Source: Oreohelix idahoensis
Lineage: Eukaryota; Mollusca; Gastropoda; Stylommatophora; Oreohelicidae
Assembly (NCBI GenBank): GCA_024509875.1
Contig: JAMPIV010017564.1
Location: 186,001 to 250,000, forward strand
Direction of reading: 5' to 3'
Length of the DNA: 64,000 nucleotides
This document shows positions 9,956 through 22,099 of this stretch, in pieces. The notes under the pieces are model-generated. The model did not search any database and had not been told where the DNA came from. It saw only the letters and a program-made list of their open reading frames with translations. Position 1 is the first letter of the stretch. Each line of letters opens with the position of its first letter. Both the position numbers and the translations under genes were made by a program.

Positions 9956-11844
9956 ATATATATATCAAGATCACGACACACACAACGAAACCAGCAGTTT
10001 ACAAGCGCGGACCAGATGTATTTGAGCTGATACTGCAAAATTCATCTCAACCTAGAGAAACTGCATTAGAACCAACCTTACCGGGGTCCTGCATATTGTA
10101 TTCTGAAAACCTGAAAGTGTGATGTTCAATTTGGTGGTGGGTCCAACAGTGCATTCCAAAGTGTTATGAGAAGTGAATTCGAAAGAGATTGGACCACTCC
10201 TAAATATCTGATCTCCACATAGTGATGATAGTCCAGCATATTGACTGATCTGTGTGTCAATACCAGCTATACAACAACTGGGTGTAACATTGCAGCTCGA
10301 CAGACAAGGAATTTCGGAAGATAAGTGCGTAACAAAAACATTACCACAATTGATAAACATTACCATAATTGATGTACCAGAATGCTGTGCTAGTCAGATG
10401 ATGAAAAGGACAGTAAACATGGACAGTTCTTGTAGATTGTGCTAACAGTGAATATTTAATTTGATTAATGTAAATTTGTAAATACATATCCTTGTTTACA
10501 AGGAAAAGAGAAGATTAAACAATAAAGTAAAGTGACTGATTTGTTAACTTCTGAAATTGTTAAATAATTTCCATGTACAGTATTTGTGAATTAATTACTT
10601 GGGAATAATTTATAAACGCATAGGTGTAGTCGTAGCGGCAAGTTAGGCTCTTGATCTATATCATTTTACCACCTGGACAAGAGTATTTAACAGTCTGACT
10701 ATATCCTGTGCCATTCATACAAAAGTGCTCATTTCTGAGATTGTGGTATTTCAATAGGTCAAGAATACGCTGACTTGATCTATTGTTCATCTCTAATTAC
10801 CCATATTGTCACAGCAGTGAAAAACTAGAAATGCTGCGTGGAGAAATTAACAAACTAGAATGCGGTGAAGACACAGTGAAAAACTAGAAATACTGTGTGG
10901 CCTTTGGCATACACTCATGTAGAGATTGGCTGGTCACTAGGCATCAGTTAACCACTTGTAGCCGTGTGTGATGATGGTTATGTTGATCGTATTAGTGAAA
11001 TTCGTTTCTCTGCCCTTCAGCAGACAGGTTATGTTGATGGAGATGGTACGACTATCTAATCTCACAACAAAACAAAACAACAGCTCACAAGCACTGATGG
11101 ATGATGACTCAAGTCGGCGAGTGACTTCACGCTGACAGCAATTGACTAGGAAAGTTCGAAACATTTATTTGCAGCTTCAAACATCTGAATGATTGCGACT
11201 CATGTCCCTTGTTTCATTCTATGTCTACGTCGCTGTCTATCTGCATCTAAAGGATGTTTCTAACTTGCCTAGGTTCATCATAGCTGAAGAACCATTGGTG
11301 TCGATAACCGTTATTATGTCCTTGCTCACTCTTCCTATCTATATTTGCTGTATTCAATAGTGGACATTTCTTTTGCTACTCCGCCTTGTTCTCACTTTGT
11401 TAGTAGGTCACTGTTATGGCGTATCTTGGAAAAGACTGGCCAAGACCGCCAGGGGTGGAGATTTCCGCCTATGTTTATGTTCCGCATTTGACACGTTGGT
11501 AACTGTCTATAAGCTGCACTTTGGACTATACTGATTAACTCTGCAGTTTACTTCACATATCTGTTAGACATGTAGTCTTAAAACTTGATAATGAAATCTT
11601 GAACTGCCAACATTGTATGTCTTGACTTTATATACACAGTCGTGTCTAACATCTAGAATGGTGGCGTAAGAGCGACACCATAGATTTACCTCCCTTTGTC
11701 CTAAAATCAAAACCTTTTAATCCCATCTCCCATATAGCAAAATCTAATAGTGCGTTACTACCGTACGCACATTTTCTAAACCATATTTTCTTACACGACC
11801 TTGCATCTTTATTTAGACCTCAACCTCACAATCACAGCTGCGTG
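9956..11844. other. No gene recognised; a scrap of 30-bp minisatellite unit
   Basis: No ORF here looks coding. At 10812-10900 there are two or three degenerate copies of the unit (AGTGAAAAACTAGAAATRCT) that is amplified at 11845-12169, about 1 kb away. The rest is AT-rich single-copy-looking sequence. Confidence 0.5.
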
Positions 11845-12169
11845 GACACAGTGAAAAACTAGAAATGCTGCGTAGACACAGTGGAAAAAGAAAATTGCCG
11901 ATAGGACACATTGGAAAACGAGAAATTCCACAATGACACAGTGGAAAATGAGAAATGCCGCGATGACACAGTGGAAAATAAGAAATGCCGCGTTGACACA
12001 GTAGAAAATGAGACTACCCGCGATGACACAGTGGAAAATGAGAAATGCCACAATGACACAGTGGAAAATGATTAATACCGCGAGGACACATTAGAAAACC
12101 AGAAATGCATCTAGAACACAGTGGGGAACCAGAAATGCCGCAAAAGAAGAGTGGAAAACCAGAAATGCT
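11845..12169. repeat. 30-bp minisatellite, about 11 copies
   Basis: A strict 30-bp period of GACACAGTGGAAAATGAGAA followed by ATGCCGCGAT-like sequence. Units start at 11845, 11875, 11905 and so on, and become more diverged to the right. Because 30 is a multiple of 3, long frames stay open on the minus strand and give a 10-residue repeat. I see no reason to call these genes. Confidence 0.92.
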
Positions 12170-12489
12170 ATTGAATTAATGGTAACTATGATCGTTTCAC
12201 TTACTCCCACCACGATAAGTATTTTCCTGTCCATTTAGATCTGATAGCAATATAATTTTGTCTGGCATTACTCTCGTTTGACATCACCTGTGACAGAATA
12301 CAATGAAACAGTAAAACTCTTGTTACAAGTTAATGGTTTATAAAAGTTAGATTCGTTTTCTTGTTTTCATTTTTCTGTCGCACAACAGCATCTATCTTTC
12401 TGATAAAATTGGGTCGTCTGATTTGAAGAGGTTTGGCGAAAACTATGATTTCAGTATGCGTCTCTCATGAATCCTAACATTGTTTTTCT
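12170..12489. other. No recognised gene
   Basis: AT-rich interval without motif or ORF support. Confidence 0.4.
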
Positions 12490-12915
12490 ACTTATTTAGT
12501 CGTCAGTCTTGTACCCTGGGGTGTAGAGGTTTGGCAGAGAGAGCACCATAATATCATATCGGCTGTGAGCTTCCTGGCTTGGTTCCAATGTTGTCCTCGG
12601 TGCTTCAGAGATTGTTCTCCCAGCAATCTCTGGGTTCTCCAGGAGGTGTGAATCCCTGGCTCTTGGTTCCTTATATCTGTCGTGATAGCCGATTTCCTTC
12701 AATTCTGCAAGCATGGCCAAACAATCGTAGTTGCGTCTATTCCACTTTGGTCTGCAGAGACTGGATTTTGAGGCTATGACGTATCGTCTGGTTGTGGACT
12801 GTTACTTCAACCATCTTCCTCAGATACCTCATTTCTGAGGGGTTTGGAGCTGGCTTTTGTGGGTTGTGGCCATTGTCTATGACTCGTATCCATAAGTCAT
12901 GAATGGACAATTTTT
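12490..12915 (-). mobile_element. Degenerate LINE-B 3' fragment
   Basis: Same family as 8207-8611 and 55350-56075. Minus-strand scraps include SEMRYLRKMVEVT and NQTIR, then SLPNLYTP near the terminus. Frames are broken. It ends with a TTATTTAG-like tail near 12492. No clear target duplication was found. Confidence 0.75.
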
Positions 12916-13348
12916 TTTTGTCAAGGACGTGATCTAATAATGGTGTTGTTTTTCTCCCTGCAGGACTAGAACTAGATATATGAAGCTGATCAAATGCTAT
13001 CACAGAAACAGTTAATGCTACTGCCTTGTTTATCCCCTATTTCTGGCTGTTGATACATTTTTTTTAAATTTCTCATAACGTTTAATATTAGTATTGATGA
13101 ACCCTGTGTAGTTTCACGAGTCTCTGAAAAAACAAACCAGGAACTAGGTTATTACTCCCTCAAGCATTTCGTGACCAAGATAAAATGGTATATGTGACGG
13201 GGAAACTCATTATGCACAAACAAGGTAGTATAGAAACCACTGTTGCAGGAGTACGTAAGCTTATAAAACTTCTTTCAAGGGGTCCAGTTGTAGTGGTAGC
13301 TCATGTTTCAACCGTAGGAGTTGAATCAATGAATAATAAATGTATCTC
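12916..13348. other. No recognised gene
   Basis: The ORF at 13185-13406 shows no family motif and runs into the SINE, so it is probably chance. Confidence 0.4.
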
Positions 13349-13360
13349 TTCCCTCAACCC

Positions 13361-13629
13361 TCAACGGAGCCGCGGTAGCATAGTGGTTAGTGCACTGGCT
13401 TCCTAGCTCGGTGGTCCATGGTTTGATCCCCAGTTGAGGTGGGATTTTTTAGACCGCAAACGGTACGAGATTGACCCACGCTCATGAATTGGGTACCAGG
13501 GCAACTCTGGGAAGATTAAGGCGGCCGCCGTGATCCCCTAGTGTGCCGATGGTCGAAAAAATATGGGCCTAACACCATATTCCCAATATGCCTCAATGGA
13601 CGTGTAATGGGATCCTTTACCTTTACCTT
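13361..13629 (+). mobile_element. tRNA-headed SINE (SINE-2) with 12-bp TSD
   Basis: Begins TCAACGGAGCCGCGGTAGCA with an A-box-like TAGCATAGTGGTTAG, then a B-box-like GGTTTGATCCCC about 40 nt on. It ends in a CTTTACCTTT tail. Perfect direct repeats TTCCCTCAACCC flank it at 13349-13360 and 13630-13641. The tRNA-like head matches that of SINE-1, but the body does not. Confidence 0.85.
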
Positions 13630-13699
13630 TTCCCTCAACCCCCACCTTTTCCCACACGTGGTTAGATATGGCGTTAAATCACATATAGTAATAAATTCT

Positions 13700-16663
13700 T
13701 TAAGCACCAAACACGGCGCATAAGGCAGAAACCAGTGCTCTCCAGGTTGTTCGTTGTGACGCCACTCCTCTTAGCTCTTGCACATTATTTAGGCCCAACG
13801 TTCTTCCTTCTCTTATTATTGTTCTTCTGAGTGTTTCTTTTGGTCTTCCTTTTTTCCTCTTACCCTCAGGAACCCAAGTGAGCGCCTGTAGTGGTATTCT
13901 GTTGTTTTGCATTCGTAGGACATGACCGATATATGACCATCGTCTTTTCCTTATATAGTCGGAGACATATTTCTGCCTAGAGTCTTCTCTTATTTGTCGA
14001 TTAGTCTTGAATTCTTTCCAACTGATGTTCATGAGTTTTCTAAGACATTTGTTCTCGAATGTATTCAGCTTGTTCTCCAATGATTTTGTTATTTTCCAAC
14101 TCTCACAGCCGTATGTTAACACTGAGATAACATTTGAATTAAACAGACGAAGCTTGGTATGTATATTCAATGATCGTAATTTCCAAATGTTAGATAATCT
14201 ATTGAAGGCGCTAGCTGCCAAAGCAATTCTAGTATGGATTTCTCTTGTTGTGTCACCATCCTGAGTCATTTTACTGCCTAAATAATTGAAACTTTCAACT
14301 TTCTGTAGTTTTTCCCCGTTCAAGATGATATCAAAGGTCTCGTTAGAAAAGTTCATAGCTTTAGTTTTAGAGGCATTTATTTGGAGACCTATTTTAACCG
14401 AGAGATGACACAAATTATTTATTGCTTCTTGGGATTGTCTTGGTGTTGAACTTAAGAATGCTACATCATCTGCGAAATCCAGGTCCCCCAGGAATTTTCC
14501 ATTTGTCCATTTTATACCCAATTGTTCATTGTGGGTATAGTTTCTCATAACCCAATCAATAGCTATTCCAAAAAGTAGTGGTGACATAATACAGCCTTGT
14601 TTCACCCCTGTTTCTACTGTAAACCATTCTGTATTCCCTTTATTTGTTCTAACACAACATCTTGCATTGTCATATAGCGCTTTGATTATATTCACATATT
14701 TTGTTGGAAAACCATAGATTGTAAGTATCTTCCACAATGATGGGCGGTGTAGACTATCAAAGGCTTTTTGAAAATCGACGAAGGTGATAATAAGTGGCGA
14801 TTGCCTTTCCACTGATTCTTCTATAATTGTTCTTAGTGTGAATATTTGATCAATACATGATCGTTTCGGCCTGAAACCCGCTTGTTCTTCTCTGATCTTT
14901 TCGTCAGCATGCAATTTAAGTCTTTCTAACATCATGCAACATAATAATTTTCCAGGTACTGATAATAGAGATATACCACGCCAGTTATTACAGTCTGATA
15001 GATCACCTTTCTTCGGTAACTTTACAATAATACTGTCTTTCCATTGTTGTGGTGGTTGTTCTTCTCTCCATACTTCATTTATAATATCTAAAATTCTCAA
15101 GAGGTTGTTGTCATTAACTGCTTTAATCATTTCCCCTGAAATTTCGTCAACTCCAGCAGCTTTAAAATTTTTAAATCTTTTAACGGCTTGTTTGATCTCG
15201 TCCAGCGTGAATTCATCGCAAGTTATTGGCAAGGTGGTTGTGGGTGTTTCATTATTAAAATCAGGTGTTACTGTTGGTGGTGGTCTGTTTAGCACCTCCA
15301 TGAAGTGCTCAGCCCATCTCTTCATTTGTTCTTTTTCTGTTGGTATTGAATTCCCTAATTTACCTTTAACAGGTGTTTCCATAGCAGTAGGCTGGTGACA
15401 TAGTTGTTTTGTAATTTGATAAAGGCACCTACTATTACCAGTTCTTGCAGCATTTTCAGCTTCTACGGCCAGTTCATTGATGAAATGTCTTTTATCTCTT
15501 CGAGTTTTTGTCTTCACTTCTTTATTTAACAAGTTATAAGTTAGTTTGCAAGATTCAACTGCATTATGTGTACTTGCCGCTAGTAGTTTAAGTTTTGCTG
15601 TTTTCCTTTCTTGTATTTTATCCCAAGTATCTTCTCTCATCCATTTTTTCTTTTTATGTACTAGGTATCCGGTGGTCGCTACTGCTGCTTCTGTCATTGC
15701 TGTTCTCAGTTGTTCCCATTTAGTATCGATTGTCTTGGTGGTGATATCGTTGTCAATTTTGCCTAAAGCATCGAAATAGTTGTTCATTTTGACATTATAT
15801 TCCTCCTTTATATCATTTGATTGCAATTTGTGTACATCTATTCTTCTATTTTTATTCTGTTGGTATAACTTCTTCAGTTTAATTCTCAGTTTAGCTATGC
15901 AGAGGTTATGATCGCTTCCGATCTCTGCACCTCTGTATGCTCTGACGTCTTGAACTGATGAGCGAAATTTAGCGCTTATGCAGAAGTGATCTATCTGGTT
16001 CTTAGTTCTGCCATCAGGTGAATTCCATGTTATCTTGTGGATAATCTTATGTGGAAAGATGGTGTCTGCCACAACGAGGTTTGATATTTCACAAAGTTCT
16101 AGAAGTCTTTCGCCATTTTGATTCATACAGCCTATGCCATGAGTACCGAGATATCTTTGTACTCCATCGTTGTTGTCACCTACTTTGGCGTTAAAATCAC
16201 CCATGACTGCTATTATGTCATGCTTGGGTATTGTGTTGATGGTACTTAGAAGTGCTTCATAGAAGTCATCTTTTGTGGTATCAAGAGCGTCGTTAGTTGG
16301 TGCATAACATTGTACAATTGAGAGCTTGAAAAATCGTGTCTGAAATCTAGCTAATATTAGCCTCTCATTGATAGGTACCCAGCTGATAAGCGATGCTGCT
16401 GCTTTCTGTGTCATTAAGATGGCTACTCCCTCTGTGTGACGATTATCATTACTACCAGAGTATATAATTTGCTTTTTTTCTTCTGAAATATATTGTATGC
16501 CCTTCCCCGTCCATCTACACTCGCTGACACCCAATATGTCCAACTTATAATTATCCATTTCTTTAATTACTTCTTCCAATTTTCCGTCTTGATACATAGT
16601 TCTTACATTCCAGTATCCAATTTTAAAAATCTCCTTAGCCCCCAAGATATTAGAGTGAGTCAT
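13700..16663 (-). CDS. LINE-C endonuclease/reverse transcriptase, intact 987 aa (RTE-like)
   Basis: A full-length non-LTR retrotransposon protein. The N-terminal APE-type endonuclease shows GYWNVRTMYQ, the catalytic Glu in SECRWTG, GDFNAKVG, NQIDH and the terminal GSDHN (about residues 15-260). RT follows: KLPKKGDLSDCNNWRG, GFRPKRSC, FVDFQKAFDS, TGVKQGC and FADD (about 510-760). The C-terminal region has YGCESW, RRWSYIGHVLRM and GKRKKGRP (about 830-960). A length near 1000 residues and a single ORF fit RTE-type LINEs, but clade placement is my judgement. The ATG at 16663 gives the endonuclease its expected start. There is no frameshift or stop, so this copy could be, or recently was, active. 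The 3' end points left towards SINE-2. Confidence 0.92.
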   Translation of the reverse strand: MTHSNILGAKEIFKIGYWNVRTMYQDGKLEEVIKEMDNYKLDILGVSECRWTGKGIQYISEEKKQIIYSGSNDNRHTEGVAILMTQKAAASLISWVPINERLILARFQTRFFKLSIVQCYAPTNDALDTTKDDFYEALLSTINTIPKHDIIAVMGDFNAKVGDNNDGVQRYLGTHGIGCMNQNGERLLELCEISNLVVADTIFPHKIIHKITWNSPDGRTKNQIDHFCISAKFRSSVQDVRAYRGAEIGSDHNLCIAKLRIKLKKLYQQNKNRRIDVHKLQSNDIKEEYNVKMNNYFDALGKIDNDITTKTIDTKWEQLRTAMTEAAVATTGYLVHKKKKWMREDTWDKIQERKTAKLKLLAASTHNAVESCKLTYNLLNKEVKTKTRRDKRHFINELAVEAENAARTGNSRCLYQITKQLCHQPTAMETPVKGKLGNSIPTEKEQMKRWAEHFMEVLNRPPPTVTPDFNNETPTTTLPITCDEFTLDEIKQAVKRFKNFKAAGVDEISGEMIKAVNDNNLLRILDIINEVWREEQPPQQWKDSIIVKLPKKGDLSDCNNWRGISLLSVPGKLLCCMMLERLKLHADEKIREEQAGFRPKRSCIDQIFTLRTIIEESVERQSPLIITFVDFQKAFDSLHRPSLWKILTIYGFPTKYVNIIKALYDNARCCVRTNKGNTEWFTVETGVKQGCIMSPLLFGIAIDWVMRNYTHNEQLGIKWTNGKFLGDLDFADDVAFLSSTPRQSQEAINNLCHLSVKIGLQINASKTKAMNFSNETFDIILNGEKLQKVESFNYLGSKMTQDGDTTREIHTRIALAASAFNRLSNIWKLRSLNIHTKLRLFNSNVISVLTYGCESWKITKSLENKLNTFENKCLRKLMNISWKEFKTNRQIREDSRQKYVSDYIRKRRWSYIGHVLRMQNNRIPLQALTWVPEGKRKKGRPKETLRRTIIREGRTLGLNNVQELRGVASQRTTWRALVSALCAVFGA

Positions 16664-17580
16664 GTTTACTGTCGAGCCTGGTTCTGTTTCGGTAACAATA
16701 GCTTGTTTTACGATAGTGAATTGTTAACTCACTGATCAACCCTCCGATCCAACCGACCGATTCGAGGGTTTCGAGGTCAGTTATAGGAAAATATCTACAC
16801 CACTAGATACTCTGGTGTATCTTTTATTCTATAATTTAACATAACATGGTACTATCCATCGAAATATACACATTCCTGATGTTTTTCTTTCGGCGTCTAA
16901 GGTGAGAAAAGAATGTCACCTCCATCTTGGAAGGGTAGATAACTCTTACTTTCACATATAGTAGAACATAAATCACAGAGTACTAAAACTGAATAAGTCA
17001 TTGACAACGAAAGAATAATTAATGAGCAAATACAATACAAGATCAACCATTTCATCTGACTCATCTTTTCCCTCAAAATTGCGTGCATTAACGTGACTTA
17101 ATATACATAAAATAAATATTACAACACGTCTAAATATAGCTGCATATTATCTAGTATGATGAGGTTAGTACATTAGATTACAGCGCTTCATCTCGTGACA
17201 CGTTTACCGGGAGCAGGTATCGGAACCGTGTAGCTCCTTATCCTCTTTACCCACCTGTACAGTTTAGCGCCTGACTCTGCTCTAGAGTTAAGGAAGGCAA
17301 AGGCAGCCAGGAAGTGAACTGGTAACCCCCTCATAATAATGAACCTAATGTGGCGAAGTATTTAACACTTCACTCCCCTTCTGCAATGTCTGCTATAGGA
17401 CTATTTTCAACTATTACATTGCACTTGGGCAATCTCTGGAGACAGTTATATGTGTCCAATTTGTTGACACTTTTATATTTTCCATTTATTAATATTTTTA
17501 AAGGTCTAATGCTTCATTTTTAAGCATATATTTTTTTTAATCACGTCATTTTGACACCTTACTTCCGGTAGACACATAAT
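16664..17580. other. Probable LINE-C 5' region, then no recognised gene
   Basis: Roughly 16664-16800 is the likely 5' UTR of the LINE, read on the minus strand; no TSD was found. The remainder has no coding or repeat signal I can name. Confidence 0.4.
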
Positions 17581-17599
17581 AATGTTTTCCTGTTCATCA

Positions 17600-18060
17600 T
17601 TCTCGTTCGCTCTCAGACCTAGATTAATTACTCAATTAAAGATCGTGCTCAGTTCAAAGTTCCTGACATCTCCAAACAGTTTTTCGTGGAGTGAAGTGGG
17701 TTGTTGCCATATGCTATTCCGTTCACTGCTGTATGTTGGGCAGGACTGTAGTAGATGTTCGGCTTTCAATGGGTTGGTGTCATAGATCATAGATGCAGAG
17801 ATCTGTTGCACCAATCCTGTACTTGTGGTGTAGATGGTACCTCATCCTGATGTGTCCAGTGAGTAAGCGGAAAATAATGTCATGTTCAAAAGCTAATCGT
17901 GTTCACATTAAATGGTCACATACCGAGACCTGGTACAGAACATCTACAGTCACATACCGAGACCTGGTACAGAACATCTACAGTCACATACCGAGACCTG
18001 GTACAGAACATCTACAGCGAAGTCGGCGTGGACTTTTTTCAACGCCGTGTTGAAATCCCA
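17600..18060 (-). mobile_element. C-terminal scrap of another LINE, with local triplication
   Basis: Minus-strand frames give DIIFRLLTGHIRMRYHLHHK, RIGATDLC and AEHLLQSCPTY. This is the C-terminal region after RT/RNase H in many LINE proteins, where a Cys/His pattern precedes EHLLQ-C. Frames are broken near 17780. Three 34-bp copies (17917-18018) lie at the upstream end. Confidence 0.6.
17917..18018. repeat. 34-bp tandem repeat, three copies
   Basis: Exact period of 34 bp, starting CACATACCGAGACCTGG at 17917, 17951 and 17985. The copies are essentially identical, which implies a recent local duplication. Confidence 0.95.
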
Positions 18061-20980
18061 GTTATTGTCCCAGGTGCCAAGGACCTTCCAACCTCCCAGG
18101 GCTGAAACAACTTTCGTCAAGAAGGGAGTTCCTGCAAGTTTAAACATTTTTTGTTTGTTTGAAAGAGTTTGTCTTAACTTGTTCTGAAGCATGTAGGTCA
18201 ATAAAATAATTATCGGTCGCAGTCATTGGCAAAACTAGCAATGCAATATATACGATATGTTATCATACAAGTTAACAACAGAATTGATAAACAGGTCTGG
18301 GAACAGCAGGCTGTGAACAGATGTGATCATCTATACAAGCATCTATGCTAGCATAGAACTTTAAGACGAACAAGAAGATGCAGTTAAATAGAGGACGTAA
18401 TCTATTTTTCGATGCATACTAGTTCATTTGGAAAATGTATTTAGTTTATGTGATTTAAATCCAAAGCAAAAAAGAATTAGCTGAGTTGTATTTTAAACTA
18501 ACTTCTTTATCTACGTTTAAATGTGCAATGTAATGATCATTGTTATGTAATTTTACACTCACTTCTTTGCGCGCACATTAATTGTTGAGTTCTACTCATA
18601 ACAATCTTGTCCAATTCATCTTGGAATTTTTAACAATTCTTTTCGTTTAGTTCATATAAATATATATATTTAAATGAAGTTACTTAATGAAAGTAACAAT
18701 GGACGGGCTTTTGAATTAAGAGCTTATTGTTGCAGATTATGATAATTGATTTCATATATCTATTTCTTTATCTTCATTTTTCCTTTACCTAGCTTCACCT
18801 ACGCCTGTTGGTTAACATAAAGCCATTCCTATATCCATAGATCGGTCTCTTTTTCTCATTTAGCACGCATTTTATTGCTGGTCGCTTTTCTCTTTGATGA
18901 GAGTTTACCAGAGACCGATTAGCTAACGTGAGCTGTATTATTTTACACCAGCGATCGAAGATTGTTGTAATGGGATCAGAAAGCGATCAAGGTGGAGATA
19001 ATTTTGGAACCAAGGGAGACACAAATTTTATTACTCCCCGTGGAAACTGGTCGCTAGAAAGCAATTAAACACGGCGTATCGCAAGATCTAAGAACACTGC
19101 TCGCTAGAAAAGGGCCAGACAAGCATAGACGTGTAAAATTTGCACTGATTAGCAAATTACGTTATGCCGATCTAAGGGAGAGAGCATGAGTTCTGGTTTT
19201 TCGGCTTTAAGTGTGAGTAAGATCTTTGATTTGCAGATCTGAACGAAGATTCCCCGTAGGTGATAACATATGGCAGAGAGTCTGGTTTTTCGGTCTATAG
19301 TGGTCATTTTTCTTTGATTTTAGATGTATATATACCAGAGCTTTCTAACTTAATTTATCCAGTACTCCATAGATTCAGAAGACATCTAGCTTTGACTCTA
19401 GAATCACTTGTAATAGTAGAGTTCTCAGTTGTCGGTGGAGATAGTCTCAGTAGTTTGTGTGAAGGTAAATACTAGACTAGTAGTTTTGAGTGATTAAGTG
19501 GTAAAATCGTCGATTATATTTCACTAGATTGTGTGCAGAGTGATTTCTAGTTAAATCGTGAAAGATATTTCTCTAGGTTTTACTGTGATGCAGTGGCTAG
19601 CAGAACAGATAATAATTTCTAGCTAACCCCTTCCAGTTATAATACAAATTTTATTAACTGCTAGTAACCAGTCAGAGAATATTTTAACCAACTAAGTAAA
19701 TGCACTGATTCATCATGAGTATTGACGAAATATGTAATTTCTAATTCATGATGACTGATTTTTTTTAAATGACTAGAATTTAATTCACGGAAGTTGTTAA
19801 ACGATAAGACAAGCTCTAAGCTTGTAGTTTATAATTTAAAGTTAAATAATCGTAGTGGATAAATATCTTCTATTTTACGCGGGGTAAGGATAGGATTGTG
19901 TATAATATATTATGTTAAGTATTTGTATCTTTTCTCTTTATACAGTATTTGGGGTCAAACCCTAAACCTTACCAGCGGCTTCCATGTAAACCTGAGAATA
20001 ATCATACTAAAGAACATTTTAAATTTAGTTCTGGGTCTTCAAGGTAAATCTGGTCTGAGGTTGTGTTTACACCCAGAGAGAGAGAGAGAGAGAACCGAAT
20101 ACCAACACAAAGAACATTAAGAGTGACTTGGTAACTGGCATATAGATCCAGATTTATTGTTACGTCTCATTTATATTCAGTCCAGTGGTGGCGACCTAAC
20201 AAAACCTTAACATTTCCGATGTTTTGATCATTTGTGGTGTGACCAAGAATTTTTATACTGAGAGAAGTTGCCGACCTGACATTTCCTAAGTACTGGAAAT
20301 CTCAAGATTCTGACACTGTGAGCACTGTGACATCTATTACCTGAACTGATTTGAAGTGACATTAACAGTAGTCAATCCAAAAAAATATAGTCGTAAAGAG
20401 AACGCTCCCCGGAGGAATCGGAATTAACCTGTCTCTGTAGAGCTGGGGTCCTCTTTGCCAAAAGAACACTGGAGTTGCTGTGAGTGTGTGTGTCCTAAAG
20501 TTTGCGCCAGAAGGTGAAAATCAAGTTTGTAGGTAAGAACGAATGTCAGTGGCCACTGTTGTATGGATAGAAAGAAAGCAGGAATGAGTGGTTCTTTGAT
20601 CGTATAAAATACATCTACCCACTTTGTACTTTTTTTAATGCAAAGTTGGTTTGCTAATACTGTTTCCCTTTCAAAATAGATTAACGTATAAACTCTGTTT
20701 TTTACTGTAGAGGGAAATCCTAGACCATAGCGTATAAATCTTTGACTCTTTGGGGTTAATAACTTTCTTCTTAACGGGATTTTGTCTCAACAGGGGAAGG
20801 GAGGATTACACCTATGAGTCTAACTCTTTAATTAATTCATTAACATTTGTTTATCTGTATTTGATTTGATATTCAACTTATGGCTGTTGTAAAATTTATT
20901 TATGATAAATAAAATTTACATAAACTTTATTACGTGTCTCGGTCAGCTTGTTCCAAAAGATCCCTATTGCACAGATATAG
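18061..20980. other. About 2.9 kb without recognised genes
   Basis: AT-rich. It contains a stem ATCGGTCTCT/AGAGACCGAT (about 18840/18912) separated by about 60 nt, and a short (GA)n run at 20078-20092. There is no ORF with family support and no clear LTR pair. I see nothing I can name. Confidence 0.4.
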
Positions 20981-20989
20981 AGTTCAGTC

Positions 20990-21330
20990 CGTGCGTCTAA
21001 CTGTCGTCACTTATGTGTGAGTGTATGTGAGTGGTTGTTATATATATATATATATATAGTAATATATATTCTAGTAGGTTGTCTGACTAACTAAGTTCGG
21101 TTGTAGAGATATGCTGAAGGAGAGAAAGCTTCTCGAGTTCAGGACAGCCTTTACTTATCGTCCACTATCTCACTCGTGAAAATCTATTTTCTTTACATTA
21201 CCTCTCACTGAGCTATCACCTGTTCTAATCTATTCAGAAGGGACCAATCTATGTCTTAATTCCACTATCAAAAATCTACGACACTTATAAATCAATAGAA
21301 GAGATAGGTTTTTCGAACTTCATATGATAA
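20990..21330 (+). repeat. Unclassified repeat R2, diverged copy
   Basis: Shares with 46380-46680 a TGTGTGAGTG/TGTGGTTAG-like start, TCACTCGTGRAAATCTATTTYYTT, ACCTGTTC/ACCTTCTCC and a GGGACCAWNCTATG-like block. It is interrupted by a short TA run (21041-21057). There is no coding capacity. Confidence 0.4.
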
Positions 21331-21457
21331 GCTTTGTTCTTAATTTGAACTTCGATATGAAAACTGTTGTTAGTATCCTAAAATAGGGCTGATGCAGTTT
21401 TATGTTTGCAGCTTCGAATTAAGTTCAACTTTAAACTATAGCGCTTCGAATTAAATG

Positions 21458-21598
<141 letters not shown>

Positions 21599-22099
21599 GT
21601 GCGATTGGTTCCAGGACCCCCCGCTGATACCAAGATCCGCGGATGCTCAAGTCATTTATATACAATGGCGTAGTATTTGCATCTCTAGATTACTTATAAT
21701 ACCTAATACAATGTAAATGCTATGTAAATAGTTGTTATACTGTATTGTTTAGGGGATAATGACAAGAAAAATAAGTTTGTACTTGTTCAGTACAAACGCA
21801 ATCATCGTAGACCTAACTACATAGTACACGTCAGCAACAGCGTTACATTTTTCTTTCTTTCAACACTTAAAAATTGCTTTCGTTTAATGACCTGAAAGAG
21901 AAATACATGGAATAAAACACAGAATATTTAAAATATAAGTACATATAGAAATTCTAAATATAAATAGAGAAAATATACATTCATTCTCTCTCTCTCTCTC
22001 TATCTATTTCTCTCTCTCTTTTCTTCTCTCACTATGTTAGCACTCACGAAAACCCTAGGTCTTCTCTCTTGATAACCCTCAAAAGCGGTGAGACATCAG

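Noticed and set aside
11809..12059. Minus-strand ORFs with a 10-residue hydrophobic repeat
   Set aside because: They are products of a 30-bp minisatellite whose period is a multiple of three; two overlapping frames are open for the same reason.
20170..20200. Primer-site-like TGGTGGCGACCTAACAA near 20188, suggesting another LTR element
   Set aside because: No matching LTR pair, polypurine tract or pol fragment nearby.
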